A DNA stretch of 64,000 nt from positions 682,001 through 746,000 of the forward strand of contig NZ_JARNTX010000001.1 of NCBI RefSeq assembly GCF_029433095.1, given 5' to 3'. This document shows, piece by piece, positions 1-7,828 of this stretch. This DNA is from Hymenobacter sp. YC55. GTDB taxonomy: Bacteria; Bacteroidota; Bacteroidia; Cytophagales; Hymenobacteraceae. Within the stretch, counting starts at the first letter, position 1; the number at the start of each line of letters is the position of its first letter. A program made the position numbers and the translations under genes. The notes beneath the pieces are model-generated. The model made no database searches, was not told the DNA's origin, and saw only the letters and a list, made by a program, of their open reading frames with translations.

Positions 1-1327
1 TATCCTCAGGAACCACGATGTTGTTGATGTGCACACGAGCACCAGCTTCATCCAAGATGTCGATGGCTTTGTCTGGCAGAAAACGGTCCGACATATAGCG
101 GTCCGACAGTTTCACGCACGACTCAATAGCTTTATCAGTGTACACTACATGGTGGTGGTCCTGATATTTGTCTTTGATGTTGTGCAGGATTTCGATGGTT
201 TCCTCGGGCGTGGTAGGGTCTACCATTACCATCTGGAAACGACGGGCCAAAGCACCATCTTTCTCGATGTACTGACGGTACTCATCGAGGGTGGTAGCAC
301 CGATGCATTGAATCTCGCCGCGGGCCAGAGCCGGCTTGAACATGTTGGAAGCATCCAGTGAGCCCGAAGCTCCACCAGCGCCTACAATCGTGTGCAGCTC
401 GTCAATGAACAGAATCACGTCGGGCGACTTTTCCAGCTCGTTCATCACGGCCTTCATGCGCTCCTCGAACTGGCCACGGTACTTGGTACCTGCCACCAAC
501 GAGGCTAAGTCCAGCGTCACGACGCGCTTGCCAAATAGCACGCGCGATACTTTTTTCTGGATGATGCGCAGAGCTAGGCCTTCAGCAATAGCTGTTTTAC
601 CAACACCAGGCTCACCGATCAGAATCGGGTTGTTCTTTTTGCGGCGGCTCAGAATCTGGGCTACACGCTCAATTTCTTTTTCGCGACCAACAATGGGGTC
701 CAGCTTGTCGTCTTCGGCTAGCTTAGTAAGGTCGCGACCAAAGTTGTCGAGTACAGGAGTACGCGACTTTTCGGTGCCTTTCTTAGGCGTGGCGCCAGCA
801 CCGGCACCGCCGCGGCCTGCACCACCGCCGAAGAGGCGGTCGTTGTCGTCGTCATCGGCCTCGGGGCCGTTGGTAGGGTTGTTCGCCGTGTTACCGTGGT
901 AGTCCAGCGAATCGCGCACGGATTCGTAGTTCACGTTGAATTTGCTGAGAATTTGAGACGAAATATTGTCTTCATCGCGCAAGATTGACAACAGCAGATG
1001 CTCGGTGCCAATGATTTCGCTCTTGAAGATTTTAGCTTCGAGGTAGGTAATTTTGAGGACTTTCTCGGTCTGTTTCGTCAGCGGGATAGAGCCAGTGATG
1101 CTCGTGCCCTGCGTGGCCGTATTGCGAGTGGCTTGCTCGAGGGCATACTTCAGCTCGTCTACAGATACGCCCAACTTCTTGAGCAAACCGATAGCCGTGC
1201 CTTCCCCTTCGCGAATCATGCCCAACAATAAGTGTTCGGTACCGATATAATCGTGCCCGAGCCGGATGGCCTCTTCCCGGCTCAGAGAGATGACCTCTTT
1301 GACTCGATTTGAGAATTTAGCTTCCAT
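1..1327 (-). CDS. clpC: ATP-dependent Clp protease ATP-binding subunit ClpC (5' part, cut by window edge)
   Basis: This is the AAA+ unfoldase that feeds substrates to the ClpP peptidase in the cytoplasm. Only the first 442 residues lie in the window; the 3' end runs off the left edge. The start ATG at 1327 begins MEAKFSNRVKEV. Two Clp N-terminal repeats (about residues 1-145) contain the family signature IGTEHLLLG. A low-complexity Asp/Gly-rich linker follows at about 150-185. The first AAA domain has Walker A GEPGVGKTA near residue 237 and Walker B VILFIDELH near residue 305. Full-length ClpC is roughly 820-860 residues, so D2 is missing only because of the window edge. The acidic/glycine linker is a variable part of the family. 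Identification is secure. Confidence 0.95.
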   Translation of the reverse strand, partial: MEAKFSNRVKEVISLSREEAIRLGHDYIGTEHLLLGMIREGEGTAIGLLKKLGVSVDELKYALEQATRNTATQGTSITGSIPLTKQTEKVLKITYLEAKIFKSEIIGTEHLLLSILRDEDNISSQILSKFNVNYESVRDSLDYHGNTANNPTNGPEADDDDNDRLFGGGAGRGGAGAGATPKKGTEKSRTPVLDNFGRDLTKLAEDDKLDPIVGREKEIERVAQILSRRKKNNPILIGEPGVGKTAIAEGLALRIIQKKVSRVLFGKRVVTLDLASLVAGTKYRGQFEERMKAVMNELEKSPDVILFIDELHTIVGAGGASGSLDASNMFKPALARGEIQCIGATTLDEYRQYIEKDGALARRFQMVMVDPTTPEETIEILHNIKDKYQDHHHVVYTDKAIESCVKLSDRYMSDRFLPDKAIDILDEAGARVHINNIVVPED

Positions 1328-1448
1328 GCAGATAAGGTAGTGAAGAAAAACGGAACCCCGCAAGCGCAGTAAAAGCGTTTTCCGGCGGGTTGGGCCGTAG
1401 TAATCTGAAAACAGATATAAACGGGCGATGGTTCGGGCGGCAGATATA

Positions 1449-2108
1449 CTACACGAGAAAATTGCCGGCAGCCGGGCCCTGCATAAACAACAGGTCTAGG
1501 ATGCTCAGTCCCGATACAAAATCTTTACCAAAGGTCTGCGTGTACATTTGTACCGACTTCCTGTCAGGTTCAGATGTCACGAGTGCCTTTGGTGTCAGTG
1601 AGTCACGACAGTCCTTTACTTCATTGGCTACTTGATCAACAGAGTAAGAGGGCGATGTCGTTGCAGGATAGCTAGAAAAATACTCGGTGGTAAACTCCAC
1701 GGGAGTCCGCAACCGAAGACAGCGCAGGTAGAAGCGCAAGAAAGCAAGATTCAGATCGAATAGGCGTTGATGCTTTTGTACGTAGATATCGTGCAGATAG
1801 TCGGAGTAGTATTCGAAATACGGTGTACCGCCATAAGCAGTTTGGATGGTTCGCCAGTGCTGGTGCACCCAATTCTGGCGGTAATCAATCTCTATGTCGG
1901 TAATCTTTACTTTCTCACTACGGTTGCCATCAACCACAGGAACAGTGAGCGGCTTAACGCCCTGGGCTGTTAGAATGAGGCAACGGTTGCGGTAAGTTTG
2001 TTTGTGGTAGTGCTCTTGCGTTTCTAACCTTAGTGCTTCAGCCCCAATAATTTCCGAGAAAAAGGGGAGCGGCGGGTGGTATTGGGATTCAAAAAGTACG
2101 ATAGGCAT
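1449..2108 (-). CDS. WbqC-like family protein
   Basis: A 219-residue protein that reads like the WbqC-like family (PF08889), whose members lie in polysaccharide and modified-sugar loci and are proposed to act in sugar-nucleotide amino group chemistry; the activity is not established. The N-terminus VLFESQYHPP is followed by NRCLILTAQGVKPLTVPV, then a NWVHQHWRTIQTAYGGTPYFEYY block typical of the family. I chose the ATG at 2108 because MPIVLFESQY is the usual start of the family. An in-frame ATG at 2117 and one at 2153 are alternatives. It follows clpC on the same strand after 121 bp but is probably transcribed separately, since the two are functionally unrelated. No polysaccharide genes are adjacent. 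Confidence 0.82.
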   Translation of the reverse strand: MPIVLFESQYHPPLPFFSEIIGAEALRLETQEHYHKQTYRNRCLILTAQGVKPLTVPVVDGNRSEKVKITDIEIDYRQNWVHQHWRTIQTAYGGTPYFEYYSDYLHDIYVQKHQRLFDLNLAFLRFYLRCLRLRTPVEFTTEYFSSYPATTSPSYSVDQVANEVKDCRDSLTPKALVTSEPDRKSVQMYTQTFGKDFVSGLSILDLLFMQGPAAGNFLV

Positions 2109-2299
2109 TGGAAACATGCAAGAAGAAAAAACAACATGACGTTGAGCCTGCAAAGTAGCTGGCGTTCCAATGCAAAGACTATTGACAAGGTTGAAACTTG
2201 TGGCTGTAGGGGCCGCCGAAGTGAGATGTTAAAGAGCTTTAACCATATGAATAAAATTATGGCTCCCGCCAATAATTCACATTCCAGTTAAAGTCGCCC

Positions 2300-2307
2300 T
2301 ACCTTTG
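2300..2307 (+). promoter_or_regulatory. Bacteroidota-type -7 promoter element
   Basis: TACCTTTG fits the Bacteroidota -7 consensus TAnnTTTG and lies 17 bp before the ATG at 2325, which implies a very short leader. No clear TTG -33 element is visible at the expected distance. Confidence 0.4.
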
Positions 2308-2324
2308 CCAGCCAATTTGACACA

Positions 2325-3197
2325 ATGCGCGCGTTCTACTTTCTACTGCTAATAATGCTGCCACTAGCCAGTTCGGCGGTGGCTGCTCAGCCCCAACTTC
2401 TACTGGATGTGGCTCGGTTCCGCAATACGGACACGAGCGTAAAAGGTAATGTAGTGGAACTATATGCCACCGTGCCTACCCAATGGCTGACGTACATGCG
2501 TCGGGCCCCGAAAATGTATCAGGCTGCCGCCGTGCTGACACTAGAAATCATCCGGCCTGATGGACAAGCAGCTTATCAGGAAACTGTCACGCTCAAGCCA
2601 CCCGTACTAAGTGATACTACCGCTGCCATCAAAAATCCCCTTAGCTTTCAGAAGCGGGTGGTACTGCCTGATGGTACATATAACATTCGCGGGTTGGTGC
2701 GGGACCAGTATCGTTCTGCTCAACAAGCATTGCTGGAATTGCCGCTGGTGCTAGCCTCTACAGACACCAAACCAGCCCTTAGCGATATTGTGCTTCTGGC
2801 GAAACCAGCCGCTAAAGGCGCAGAAGCCAGCAACTTTAGTCGTGGTGGCTTTAGCCTGACGCGCACTCCTGGTGGCCTATATACCCGCGGAGCCGATAAG
2901 CTCTGGTTCTATACCGAACTGTACAATGTAGCTCCCGAGCAAGAGTTGCAACTGCGCTACCGGTTACGCCGAGTTGGAAGCAAGACGGACGCTTTTGCTT
3001 TGCCGGGTACTACTCGCGGACTCTCGGGTCGGCCTACGCCTATTACCACCGAGCTAGATCTAAGCAAGCTGCCTGCTGGCGACTATGTCCTTACAGTGGA
3101 AGTTCGAACTCCTAAGCTACTTCTAGCCTCTCAAACTGCTACCGTGCATCGTATGCCGAACGACTACGCTCCAAGCGGTGCAGGCCCTGCCCGATGA
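2325..3197 (+). CDS. Secreted or periplasmic protein of unknown function, coupled to acyltransferase
   Basis: A 290-residue protein with a clear signal peptide (residues 1-21, hydrophobic FYFLLLIMLPLASSAVAAQ, cleavage near AAQ). The mature part is predicted mostly beta from its alternating pattern, with two repeated beta-domain halves (about 25-145 and 165-280). Each half ends in a KLPAGDYVLTVEVR or VLPDGTYNIRGLVR type strand, as in Ig-like or carbohydrate-binding-like folds. The layout recalls the N-terminal region of Bacteroidota GWxTD-domain proteins, but no GWxTD motif is present, so I do not assign it. Its stop overlaps the next start by 4 bp (ATGA), so it is translationally coupled to the lipid acyltransferase. 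That suggests an envelope role. Confidence 0.8.
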   Translation: MRAFYFLLLIMLPLASSAVAAQPQLLLDVARFRNTDTSVKGNVVELYATVPTQWLTYMRRAPKMYQAAAVLTLEIIRPDGQAAYQETVTLKPPVLSDTTAAIKNPLSFQKRVVLPDGTYNIRGLVRDQYRSAQQALLELPLVLASTDTKPALSDIVLLAKPAAKGAEASNFSRGGFSLTRTPGGLYTRGADKLWFYTELYNVAPEQELQLRYRLRRVGSKTDAFALPGTTRGLSGRPTPITTELDLSKLPAGDYVLTVEVRTPKLLLASQTATVHRMPNDYAPSGAGPAR

Positions 3198-4096
3198 GCA
3201 AGTCTGTTTCTAAATCCTATGCTTGGTACTACCACCCGCTTGGTTGGCTCCTGCGTGGGCTAGCGCACCTGCCATTTACTGTGCTTTATTGGTTAGCTAG
3301 CTTTATTTACCTTTTGATGGCTTACGTAGTGCGGTATCGTCGGCGGGTGGTGCTTACCAATCTGCGCAATTCGTTTCCGGAAAAGTCGGAAAGCGAAATT
3401 CAGCGGATTCAGCGCTTGTTCTACCGCAACTTCGCGCAGGTTATAGTCGAAACGCTGAAGCTGGCCGCAATGTCGGAGGCTGAGCTAAAGCGACGGGTCA
3501 CGTTCAGTAACCCGGAAGTTCTAGAGCGGCATTTTGCGCAAGGACGTACTGTGCTTGGTTTATCGTCGCACGCTGGTAACTGGGAGTGGGTGCTTACCTC
3601 TGGGGCGCTCTGGTTGTCGGCGCACGTAGACGGCGTGTATAAGCCGTTGATGAATCCTTTCTTCGAGAATTTTATGCGGCAGCTACGCACAGGTACAGGT
3701 GCTGGCTTGATACCCATGCGAGACACTTTGCGCGACCTAATCCAGCGGCGGGGTGAAACACGGGTAGTTAGCCTCCTTTCCGACCAGGCGGCCGGACCTG
3801 AGGACCGGCCTTACTGGACAACTTTCATGAATCAGGAAGCCGGCTTTTATACAAGTGCCGAGCGTTTAGCTAGCCGTTTCAACTGCCCAGTTGTGTACGT
3901 AGGCATTCACCGCCTGCATCGGGGCCGGTACGAAATCGTGCTGGCCGACCTCTACGACGGTGATTCCCCTCTGCCTACCGATAGTTTTCCTATTACCGAG
4001 TCGTTTGTGCAACTCTTAGAGGCCGACATTCGCTCTTTCCCCTCCGACTATCTCTGGAGCCACAGGAGATGGAAACACAAAAGAGTAAGGAGCTGA
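3194..4096 (+). CDS. LpxL/HtrB-family lysophospholipid or lipid A acyltransferase
   Basis: A 300-residue inner-membrane acyltransferase of the LpxL/LpxM family, which adds secondary acyl chains to lipid A or related lipids. The N-terminal hydrophobic segment at about residues 24-46 anchors it. The catalytic HxxxxE motif is visible as HAGNWE (His126, Glu131) inside GLSSHAGNWEW, and a second conserved block SLLSDQAAG lies near residue 195. Length agrees with the family (about 290-310). The last codons, encoding KHKRVRS, lie inside the left arm of a long terminator hairpin, so the C-terminus and the transcription stop are physically linked. It is coupled by a 4-bp overlap to the upstream secreted protein. 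The exact lipid acceptor cannot be told from sequence. Confidence 0.9.
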   Translation: MSKSVSKSYAWYYHPLGWLLRGLAHLPFTVLYWLASFIYLLMAYVVRYRRRVVLTNLRNSFPEKSESEIQRIQRLFYRNFAQVIVETLKLAAMSEAELKRRVTFSNPEVLERHFAQGRTVLGLSSHAGNWEWVLTSGALWLSAHVDGVYKPLMNPFFENFMRQLRTGTGAGLIPMRDTLRDLIQRRGETRVVSLLSDQAAGPEDRPYWTTFMNQEAGFYTSAERLASRFNCPVVYVGIHRLHRGRYEIVLADLYDGDSPLPTDSFPITESFVQLLEADIRSFPSDYLWSHRRWKHKRVRS

Positions 4097-4143
4097 AAAT
4101 CGACAAGAACATTCTCTTGCTTTTAGCTCCTTACTCTTTTGTG
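4076..4143. terminator. Bidirectional hairpin overlapping the 3' end of the acyltransferase CDS
   Basis: A 19-bp perfect inverted repeat (4076-4094 with 4125-4143; arm begins CACAAAAGAGTAAGG) with an AAAA/TTTT extension and an inner CAAGA/TCTTG stem. It lies between convergent genes. The left arm is coding sequence and the acyltransferase stop codon is at its edge. Confidence 0.72.
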
Positions 4144-4156
4144 CTTTTGACTCTTC

Positions 4157-4789
4157 TTACAAATACTGCTCGATATCACCAGCGCCCTGGCGAACTAGCT
4201 CGAAGTCGTCGTTGGTGCAGTCGATGATGGTGCTAGGGGTATTGCCGCCGAAGCCGCCGTCGATTACCAAGTCTACGAGCAAGCGGTACTTCTCGTAAAT
4301 CAGGTCGGGGTCGGTTACATACTCTTCCAGGGTGTTTTCATCTTCGCGCACCGAAGTGCTGATGATGGGGTTGCCGAGTTCTTTCACCAGCTGAATGATA
4401 ATGGTATTGTCGGGCACCCGAATACCTACTGTTTTGCGCTTGTTGCCGCCTTGGCGTGGAGCCTTAGCGCTGGCCTCGAAAATAAAAGTAAACGGACCGG
4501 GAAGGGCTTTCTTAAGCACCTTGTAAGTGGGCGTAGTAATGCCGTGCGCGTAATCGGAAATGTGGGAAAGGTCGGAGCAGATAAAGCTCAAGTTGGCCTT
4601 GTCGGGATTGAGGCCTTTGATGCGGCAAAGCCGCTCTACCGCTTTAGCGTTGTGAATGTCGCAGCCGATACCGTAGACTGTATCCGTGGGGTAGATAATG
4701 ATGCCACCTTTGCGTAGCACTTCCACTACTTGTTGAATACGATTCTGGGGTGGATTATCAGGATGAATGCGGAGCAGCGTAGCAGGCAT
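4157..4789 (-). CDS. tsaC: L-threonylcarbamoyladenylate synthase (TsaC/YwlC/Sua5 family)
   Basis: A 210-residue cytoplasmic enzyme that makes threonylcarbamoyl-AMP from threonine, bicarbonate and ATP, the first step of t6A37 tRNA modification. The YrdC signature is clear: LRKGGIIIYPTDTVYGIGCD near the N-terminus, then RIKGLNPDKANLSFIC, later TVGIRVPD and NPIISTSVRE. Length matches the short TsaC form, without the Sua5 C-terminal domain. I chose the ATG at 4789 (MPATLLRIHPDNP); the in-frame ATG at 4819 would add ten residues with no family support. It converges with the acyltransferase gene across the hairpin at 4076-4143. The gene stands alone here, as is common. Confidence 0.92.
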   Translation of the reverse strand: MPATLLRIHPDNPPQNRIQQVVEVLRKGGIIIYPTDTVYGIGCDIHNAKAVERLCRIKGLNPDKANLSFICSDLSHISDYAHGITTPTYKVLKKALPGPFTFIFEASAKAPRQGGNKRKTVGIRVPDNTIIIQLVKELGNPIISTSVREDENTLEEYVTDPDLIYEKYRLLVDLVIDGGFGGNTPSTIIDCTNDDFELVRQGAGDIEQYL

Positions 4790-4930
4790 GATGAAACAGG
4801 GGAGTGGCAGGTGAAACAAACGGCCCGGCGGCCGGAGCGGGGCAAGGTAGCCGATGTGGCAGACTTCTGCTTACAATCTTCGTGTAAAATTGCTATTAGG
4901 TTACTTGCCTTCTAAATCCAGCTCACAAAA

Positions 4931-4960
4931 AAGCCTCTACCAAAAGGCAGAGGCTTTTCT
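4931..4960 (-). terminator. Rho-independent terminator
   Basis: AAGCCTCT (4931-4938) pairs with AGAGGCTT (4949-4956); read on the minus strand the stem is followed by a T-run (A-run at 4927-4932 on plus). It sits just downstream of the T9SS cargo gene ending at 4978. Confidence 0.75.
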
Positions 4961-4977
4961 ATTGAAACTGAAATAGA

Positions 4978-5817
4978 TTAACGCTTGATCACCTTGTGAA
5001 CCGAGCTTTCGGTGCCGTCATTAACGGTGATCGTATAACTGCCCGCAGGTAGGCTGTGCAAGTCAAATGTGCCATCAGCAGCAGTGGTGCCACTCGCTAC
5101 TTTGCGGCCAGTCAGATCAGCTACTATCACAGAAGCTTTGGTTCTTTTACCATTCACTTGAATGCTCAATACATCTGTGGCTGGGTTTGGGAACAAGCTC
5201 ACGGCGCTGGTTTTTACTGCATTTTGGGTACTCAAAGGTCTGGAACTGACTACGCCATAAGTGCGCACGTTGTCGAGGCGCCAAGAGCCGCCTCCGGCTT
5301 CTGCATTGTAGCCGTAAATACGAAACTCCACTGGCGTTGTGAGGGCAGCAAAGCTAGCCGGTAATACTATTTTCTTGTTAGCACGTGTCTGATCGTCATC
5401 GGGCACAGTCACCGTTATGATGTTAGCTGTGAAATTGTCTAGACTAGAGCGAACAGCCCATTCACGAATACCAGTACCTGAACGGCGTTCATCTAACACC
5501 ACGCTATCTAGCCGCATTTGGAAGCCAGTAGCTGGCTGTACTGAGAATGCGAAGTAGTCGGTGGCATCAAGAGCTGCTGAAGTCCAGTTGGTAGCTGCGA
5601 ATGTATTGGCACCAGCAGAAGCTGTGACGCCCGCTCCGCGCGACATCGGGCTAAAGGAGGCATTGATAGGCTGCGCATCTACTGCAACAGTGGCTTCAGA
5701 ACCAGTCGCACCCGTAAAAGTATAGGTGGCTATTTGAGCATGCGCTACGCTGCTGAATAGGCCAAAGGATACCAAAAGGGTTAAATTTTTTAACCGTAAA
5801 GAGTACAAATCTTTCAT
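4978..5817 (-). CDS. T9SS type A sorting domain-containing secreted protein
   Basis: A 279-residue exported protein. The start at 5817 (MKDLYSLRLKNL) gives a proper signal peptide ending VAHAQ; the reading frame stays open upstream to 6078 but that part has no secretory signal. The mature region (about 25-190) is a single beta-sandwich-like domain with LDSVVLDERRSGTGIREWAVR and a later GGSWRLDNVRTYG, a pattern seen in choice-of-anchor or lamin-tail-like modules attached to exported Bacteroidota proteins. The C-terminal 75 residues are a T9SS sorting domain (SLFPNPATDVLSI, then LPAGSYTITV and the final KVIKR). The protein should cross the outer membrane by the type IX system and be surface-anchored or released. 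The ligand is unknown. Confidence 0.85.
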   Translation of the reverse strand: MKDLYSLRLKNLTLLVSFGLFSSVAHAQIATYTFTGATGSEATVAVDAQPINASFSPMSRGAGVTASAGANTFAATNWTSAALDATDYFAFSVQPATGFQMRLDSVVLDERRSGTGIREWAVRSSLDNFTANIITVTVPDDDQTRANKKIVLPASFAALTTPVEFRIYGYNAEAGGGSWRLDNVRTYGVVSSRPLSTQNAVKTSAVSLFPNPATDVLSIQVNGKRTKASVIVADLTGRKVASGTTAADGTFDLHSLPAGSYTITVNDGTESSVHKVIKR

Positions 5818-6002
5818 GTAATTAAAGAAGAGAATGGATAATGTGAAGAAGTAAGTGAAGTCGTTTGTCGGCACAAAGCGCCTTGAAAATGTGTAAATGA
5901 AGGGTTGTAGAAAATGGTAGTTGTATGGCATAACAAATGTAACATCACAAACCCAATAGCCTGCATACATAACCTGGACATTAGCCACTACTGGATTCCA
6001 CG

Positions 6003-6031
6003 TACTTTTGAAGTGGCAAATCCGCTTCAAA
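6003..6031. promoter_or_regulatory. Candidate promoter element and palindrome upstream of mltG
   Basis: TACTTTTG at 6003-6010 fits TAnnTTTG. It runs into a hairpin-forming palindrome (TTTGAAGTGG at 6007-6016 with CCGCTTCAAA at 6022-6031, one G-T pair). It lies 68 bp before mltG in the divergent region with the T9SS cargo gene. A regulatory role is inference. Confidence 0.35.
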
Positions 6032-6098
6032 CTGTTTCGCTTATTCAAGCTGTCAACCAGAAGTTCTTCTGGTAACATTCCTGACCTATCTGTTCCCG

Positions 6099-7175
6099 AT
6101 GACCAAACCCCGCATCGACTACAAAGCCAAGGCGACTCGCCGCCGCAATATTTACTCCTACACGGTAGGTATTATTGGCTTGCTGCTCATTACGTTTTCT
6201 TATTACTTCTATCAGGTTTTCTTTACGCCCAACGTGGAAACGAAGGGCCACCCCACATACGTGGTCGTACGGCGCGGCCAATCAGCCAAATCGGTGCTCG
6301 ACTCGATTGATGCATCGGGCGTTATTGTCGACAAGCTGTCCTTGCACTTTGTGGCGCGCCTGATGAAGTACGATCAGCTAGTGCGGCCTGGCCGCTACGA
6401 GTTGAAGGACGGATATACTAACCGTCAACTTATCAACGACCTGCGCACTGGCCGTAACCGGCTGCCGTTGCTGCTTACTTTCCAAAACATCCGGTTGCGC
6501 GAAGATTTAGCCCGTAAGCTGGCGACTACCATCGATGCCCGGCCTGGGCAGTTTGACAGCCTACTCAACAGCCCTAGCTACACCAAGAGCTTGGGCTTTG
6601 ATACCACAAGCATTCTTACCATGTTCATTCCGAACACGTACGAGCTGCCTTGGAATGCGTCGGCTAACAACCTCATGCAACGCATGAAGAAAGAATATGA
6701 GCGGTTCTGGACGCCTGAGCGCGACGCCAAACGCGAAAAACTAAACCTGACTCGGGCTCAGGTAAGTACGCTGGCCAGCATAGTGGAAGCCGAGCAGCAA
6801 CAGCATGCCGATGAGCGGCCCCGCGTGGCGGGCGTGTACCTCAACCGCCTCAAGCGCGGCATGAAGCTGCAAGCCGACCCAACCGTGGTGTACGCCAACA
6901 ATGATTTTACTATCAAGCGAGTACTCAACGTACACCTAACCAAGGACTCGCCTTACAATACGTATATGTACGCTGGGCTACCGCCTGGCCCCATCAACCT
7001 GCCTAGCATTGCGAGCATCGACGCTGTTCTCAAACCCGAAAAGCACGATTACCTCTATTTCTGCGCCAAAGAAGACTTCAGTGGCTACCACGCCTTTGCT
7101 CGTAATGAGCAAGAGCACCTCGTGAATGCCCGCCGTTACCAGGCCGCGCTGAGTCGTGCAGGAATTATGAAGTAA
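6099..7175 (+). CDS. mltG: Endolytic murein transglycosylase MltG
   Basis: A 358-residue inner-membrane enzyme that cleaves nascent glycan strands in the periplasm and sets peptidoglycan chain length. One N-terminal transmembrane helix lies at about residues 20-41 after a basic cytoplasmic tail (KPRIDYKAKATRRR). A LysM-like stretch follows at about 53-120 (VVVRRGQSAKSVLDSI). The YceG catalytic domain contains LASIVEAEQ with the catalytic Glu at 230, then RVAGVYLNRLKRGMKLQADPTV and the typical GLPPGPINLPSIASIDAVL. Length agrees with the family. The next gene, a thioesterase, starts 97 bp downstream after a long inverted repeat, so the two may be cotranscribed with attenuation. Identification is secure. 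Confidence 0.95.
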   Translation: MTKPRIDYKAKATRRRNIYSYTVGIIGLLLITFSYYFYQVFFTPNVETKGHPTYVVVRRGQSAKSVLDSIDASGVIVDKLSLHFVARLMKYDQLVRPGRYELKDGYTNRQLINDLRTGRNRLPLLLTFQNIRLREDLARKLATTIDARPGQFDSLLNSPSYTKSLGFDTTSILTMFIPNTYELPWNASANNLMQRMKKEYERFWTPERDAKREKLNLTRAQVSTLASIVEAEQQQHADERPRVAGVYLNRLKRGMKLQADPTVVYANNDFTIKRVLNVHLTKDSPYNTYMYAGLPPGPINLPSIASIDAVLKPEKHDYLYFCAKEDFSGYHAFARNEQEHLVNARRYQAALSRAGIMK

Positions 7176-7191
7176 GGGTACAGGATTGGAT

Positions 7192-7269
7192 TGAATGGCT
7201 GAATCGGTAAATGGTTAGCTGTTCAAGCGAATAATTGACTTACCAGCCATTTACCGATCCAGCCATTCA
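7192..7269. repeat. 23-bp inverted repeat ending just before the thioesterase start codon
   Basis: The left arm at 7192-7214 (TGAATGGCTGAATCGGTAAA...) and the right arm at 7247-7269 pair at 22 of 23 positions across a 32-nt loop. The ATG of the thioesterase is only 3 nt further on, so an RNA hairpin would cover its ribosome entry site. There is no T-run. Confidence 0.7.
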
Positions 7270-7272
7270 GCC

Positions 7273-7761
7273 ATGTACCAATCCGACACCAAAATTCGAG
7301 TCCGCTACGCCGAAACCGACCAAATGGGCTACGTGTACCACGGCAACTACGCGGCTTTCTTTGAAGTGTGCCGTACCGAAGCGTTTCGCCAGTTGGGCAT
7401 CAGCTACAAAGACCTCGAAGCCAGTGGTGTGGGGATGCCAGTAGGAGAAATTAGGACCCGCTTCCGGCGGCCCGCTCGCTACGACGACTTGCTTACGGTG
7501 CGCCTGTTGCTACGTCAGCCTCCTGAAGGGTCGCGAGTGATGTTTGAATATGAAATCTATAACGAGGCAAATGAGTTGTTAACGGAAGGCCATACGCTGA
7601 TGGTATTCGTAAGCACCAGCAATGGGCGGCCTGTTCCGATTCCAGAGCAAATCAAAGCAAAGCTTGCTCCGTATTTCACAGATGACGAACTGACTAGCCC
7701 ACTTACGCCACCTCAAGCTCCCGTAGATGCCCCCGCGCCCGCCGCGTTTTTGAAAAAGTAA
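7273..7761 (+). CDS. Acyl-CoA thioesterase of the YbgC/4-hydroxybenzoyl-CoA thioesterase (hot-dog) family
   Basis: A 162-residue cytoplasmic hot-dog enzyme expected to hydrolyse acyl-CoA thioesters. The family signature RVRYAETDQMGYVYHGNY carries the catalytic Asp at residue 16, followed by FFEVCRTEAFRQLG. The last 30 residues (proline/alanine-rich PLTPPQAPVDAPAPAA) are beyond the usual 130-140-residue fold and look disordered. The substrate cannot be read from sequence. It lies between mltG and a YihY-type gene on the same strand, 97 and 67 bp away, so one transcript is possible. The start codon abuts a 23-bp inverted repeat, which may control translation. Confidence 0.9.
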   Translation: MYQSDTKIRVRYAETDQMGYVYHGNYAAFFEVCRTEAFRQLGISYKDLEASGVGMPVGEIRTRFRRPARYDDLLTVRLLLRQPPEGSRVMFEYEIYNEANELLTEGHTLMVFVSTSNGRPVPIPEQIKAKLAPYFTDDELTSPLTPPQAPVDAPAPAAFLKK

Positions 7762-7828
7762 ATAGTTGTTGAATGGCTGCTTATTGGTCATTGCAACGAG
7801 CCGCCCCTTAGTAATTAATAAGCATCCC

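Noticed and set aside
336..902. Long plus-strand frame over the clpC gene
   Set aside because: It is antisense to well-conserved ClpC motifs and has biased Ser/Pro/Arg composition expected of a shadow frame.
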